A stretch of DNA of 6,778 bases, from assembly GCA_937995555.1 (NCBI GenBank), contig CALKJX010000357.1, forward strand, positions 1-6,778, in the 5' to 3' direction. The notes below the pieces were generated by a model that had not been told where the DNA came from, searched no databases, and was given only the letters and a program-made list of their open reading frames with translations. Origin of the DNA: an uncultured Elioraea sp. Its GTDB lineage: Bacteria > Pseudomonadota > Alphaproteobacteria > Acetobacterales > Acetobacteraceae. A program made the position numbers and the translations under genes. Positions within the stretch are counted from its first letter, which is position 1; every line of letters starts with the position of its first letter. Shown one piece after another: positions 5,553 through 6,778 of this stretch.

Positions 5553-6494
5553 TCAGCCGAGCCAGCCGCGCGCGCGGATCGCCGTAGCGACGCGCGCGGC
5601 CTCGTCGAGCGGAGTGATTGTCGGCGGGGCGGGCTCGTCCAGTGCACGGACGCGCCCCGCCGCGATCAGGCTCGCGATCATGCGCTCGTGCCGGCCGCAC
5701 TCGCGCGTGGCGACGAACACCGGCGCGGCGGTGGCGCTGGCTTCCGCCAGCATCGACACCGAGTCGCCGGTCACGACGATCGCGTCGGCGAGCGCGAGGT
5801 AGCCGAGATACGGGTTCGGCCCCGCGTCACCCCAGCGGAACAGCCGGTGCGGCCGGTCCGCGAGCGCCGCGGCGATCAGCGCCGCCGCCTCGTCACCGGT
5901 GCGCCGGCTGGTCGTGACCAGCAGCGACGCGTCCGGGAACCGCGCCAGCACGCGCGGGATCAGCCGTGCCGCCGTCGCGCGATCCAGCCCCTCCGCGCGC
6001 ACCGGTCCGCCGACCAGCACGGCGACGCGCGGCGAGGGCAGCGCGGCGAGCACCGCCCACTCCACGCGCGCCCGTTGCAGCACCGCCGCCGAGACGCGAT
6101 GGCAGGCGCCGACGATCTCGATCACGTTCGGCGCCGGTCGCGGCCGGTCATGCCGGCCGAGCACCAGCAGGTCGAACCGCGTGGCGCCGAAGCCCGGCCG
6201 CATCGCGTGCACCGTGCGCACGCTCTGCCGCCCCAGCCACCGCGCCACCGGCGCCGACCGCCGTCCGGCCGAGATCACCAGACGCGGCCACGGCGGCACG
6301 ATCCGCGCCCGCGACGCCGCATCGAGCCCGGCGAGCGTCGGCCACGGCCACGGCACGCGCGCGAGCTTCCCCCACCCCAGCGGCACGACACGGAACGGCA
6401 CGCCGAGCCGCTCGGCGATCCCCAACGCCTGGTTCGCCGTCCCCGCGCGCGGGTCGGCCAGCACCCAGACCGGCTCGGTTGTGCCCCCGCTCAC
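5553..6494 (-). CDS. ELM1/DUF1022 family protein (putative glycosyltransferase-like)
   Basis: 313-residue protein of the family named mitochondrial fission ELM1 after its plant member. The bacterial role is not established; the fold is thought to resemble GT-B glycosyltransferases. Recognisable blocks are WVLADPRAGTANQALGIAERL (10-30), VISAGRRSAPVA (73-84), the region FDLLVLGRHDRP (108-119) followed by NVIEIVGACHRV (123-134), VLVGGP (159-164), LLVTTSRRTGDE (191-202), and NPYLGYLALADAIVVTGDSVSM (227-248), the C-terminal hallmark and likely ligand site. No signal peptide is seen. The start is GTG at 6494-6492: an in-frame TAG (6503-6501) lies three codons upstream, so no earlier start exists; the RBS is weak. 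It is divergent from pyrE across 39 bp, and its TGA directly abuts the stop codon of the convergent PEP-CTERM pseudogene. Confidence 0.9.
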   Translation of the reverse strand: MSGGTTEPVWVLADPRAGTANQALGIAERLGVPFRVVPLGWGKLARVPWPWPTLAGLDAASRARIVPPWPRLVISAGRRSAPVARWLGRQSVRTVHAMRPGFGATRFDLLVLGRHDRPRPAPNVIEIVGACHRVSAAVLQRARVEWAVLAALPSPRVAVLVGGPVRAEGLDRATAARLIPRVLARFPDASLLVTTSRRTGDEAAALIAAALADRPHRLFRWGDAGPNPYLGYLALADAIVVTGDSVSMLAEASATAAPVFVATRECGRHERMIASLIAAGRVRALDEPAPPTITPLDEAARVATAIRARGWLG

Positions 6495-6533
6495 GCGCGG
6501 CTACGTAGGCTGATCCGCTCGAAGGGGACCCGC
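6495..6533. promoter_or_regulatory. 39-bp divergent spacer between the ELM1 gene and pyrE
   Basis: This very short divergent gap contains an 8-bp palindrome CTACGTAG (6501-6508) and the pyrE ribosome binding site AAGGGGA (6522-6528), five bases before the pyrE ATG. No full -35/-10 set fits in either direction, so the promoters probably extend into coding sequence. The palindrome and RBS are seen; any regulatory role is inference. Confidence 0.4.
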
Positions 6534-6778
6534 ATGTCCGACCGCCACGCCTCCGACTGGGACCGCGACGCGGCGCTGATCACCGCTCGCATCCTGCTCG
6601 ACATCAAGGCCGTCAATTTCCGCCCCGAGGAACCCTACACCTTCACCTCGGGCTGGAAATCGCCCGTCTACATCGACTGCCGCAAGATCATCTACTTCCC
6701 CCGGGCGCGCACCAAGATCAGCGACCTCGCGGTGGAGAAGATCGGCCGGCATGTCGGCTACGAGACCTTCGACGTGGT
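6534..6778 (+). CDS. pyrE: orotate phosphoribosyltransferase, 3'-partial
   Basis: Cytoplasmic enzyme that joins orotate to PRPP to form orotidine 5'-monophosphate, the fifth step of de novo UMP synthesis. Only the first 81 codons plus two bases lie in the window. The visible part matches the N-terminal domain of the alphaproteobacterial type: ARILLDIKAVNFRPEEPYTF at about 18-37, then TSGWKSPVYIDCRKII at 38-53, which holds the conserved lysine and the YIDCR block that contact orotate and PRPP. The PRPP-binding motif near the C-terminal half lies outside the window. The ATG at 6534 has AAGGGGA five bases upstream, so the start is well supported. It is divergent from the ELM1 gene. No attenuator or leader peptide is visible in the 39 bp before it. 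Confidence 0.95.
   Translation, partial: MSDRHASDWDRDAALITARILLDIKAVNFRPEEPYTFTSGWKSPVYIDCRKIIYFPRARTKISDLAVEKIGRHVGYETFDV

Noticed and set aside
6501..6752. 83-codon minus-strand open frame opposite pyrE
   Set aside because: pyrE on the plus strand carries clear orotate phosphoribosyltransferase motifs and a good RBS. The opposite frame is a mirror artefact and overlaps the start region of the ELM1 gene's upstream spacer.
1..6778. A hidden mobile element, CRISPR array, RNA gene or defence system
   Set aside because: I saw no terminal repeats with a transposase, no spaced direct repeats, no tRNA-like cloverleaf and no restriction partner beside the methyltransferase. CcrM is an orphan, cell-cycle-type enzyme, not part of a restriction-modification pair here.

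Overview
The window is very GC-rich, densely packed bacterial chromosome with housekeeping content. A CcrM-type GANTC methyltransferase, an ELM1/DUF1022-family protein and the yicC-gmk and rnhB-ccrM pairings all point to an alphaproteobacterium. The GC content together with a PEP-CTERM (exosortase-sorted) protein remnant would suit the Rhodospirillales/Acetobacteraceae side of the class, but that finer placement is inference. No rRNA, tRNA, CRISPR array, IS element or phage gene is visible.

Layout. (1) Positions 1-3875, minus strand: a five-gene co-directional cluster that reads, in transcription order, yicC (endoribonuclease) > gmk (guanylate kinase, TTG start overlapping yicC) > DUF533/TerB-like membrane protein > rnhB (RNase HII, ATGA overlap) > ccrM (cut by the left window edge). 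A 63-bp gap separates rnhB from ccrM. It holds a possible sigma70-like promoter with a GANTC site in its spacer, and a second GANTC lies just upstream. (2) 3918-4706, plus strand: a classical short-chain dehydrogenase/reductase, divergent from yicC across 42 bp. (3) 4707-4878: a less GC-rich intergenic segment with an inverted repeat, a GANTC site and two perfect palindromes, the second covering a strong ribosome binding site. (4) 4879-5552, plus strand: a PEP-CTERM protein gene broken by a -1 frameshift near a C6 run and by an in-frame amber stop. (5) 5553-6494, minus strand: an ELM1-family protein whose stop codon abuts the pseudogene's stop codon. (6) 6534 to the right edge, plus strand: the first 81 codons of pyrE, divergent from the ELM1 gene across 39 bp.

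The minus-strand cluster joins RNA turnover (yicC), GMP/GDP supply (gmk), removal of ribonucleotides and RNA from DNA (rnhB) and cell-cycle DNA methylation (ccrM), so it is a nucleic-acid maintenance neighbourhood. pyrE adds pyrimidine synthesis. The PEP-CTERM remnant is a decayed cell-surface or exopolysaccharide-associated gene.

I see no clearly new multi-gene system. The two observations most worth following are the GANTC site inside the candidate ccrM promoter and the doubly disrupted PEP-CTERM gene with its palindromic leader.
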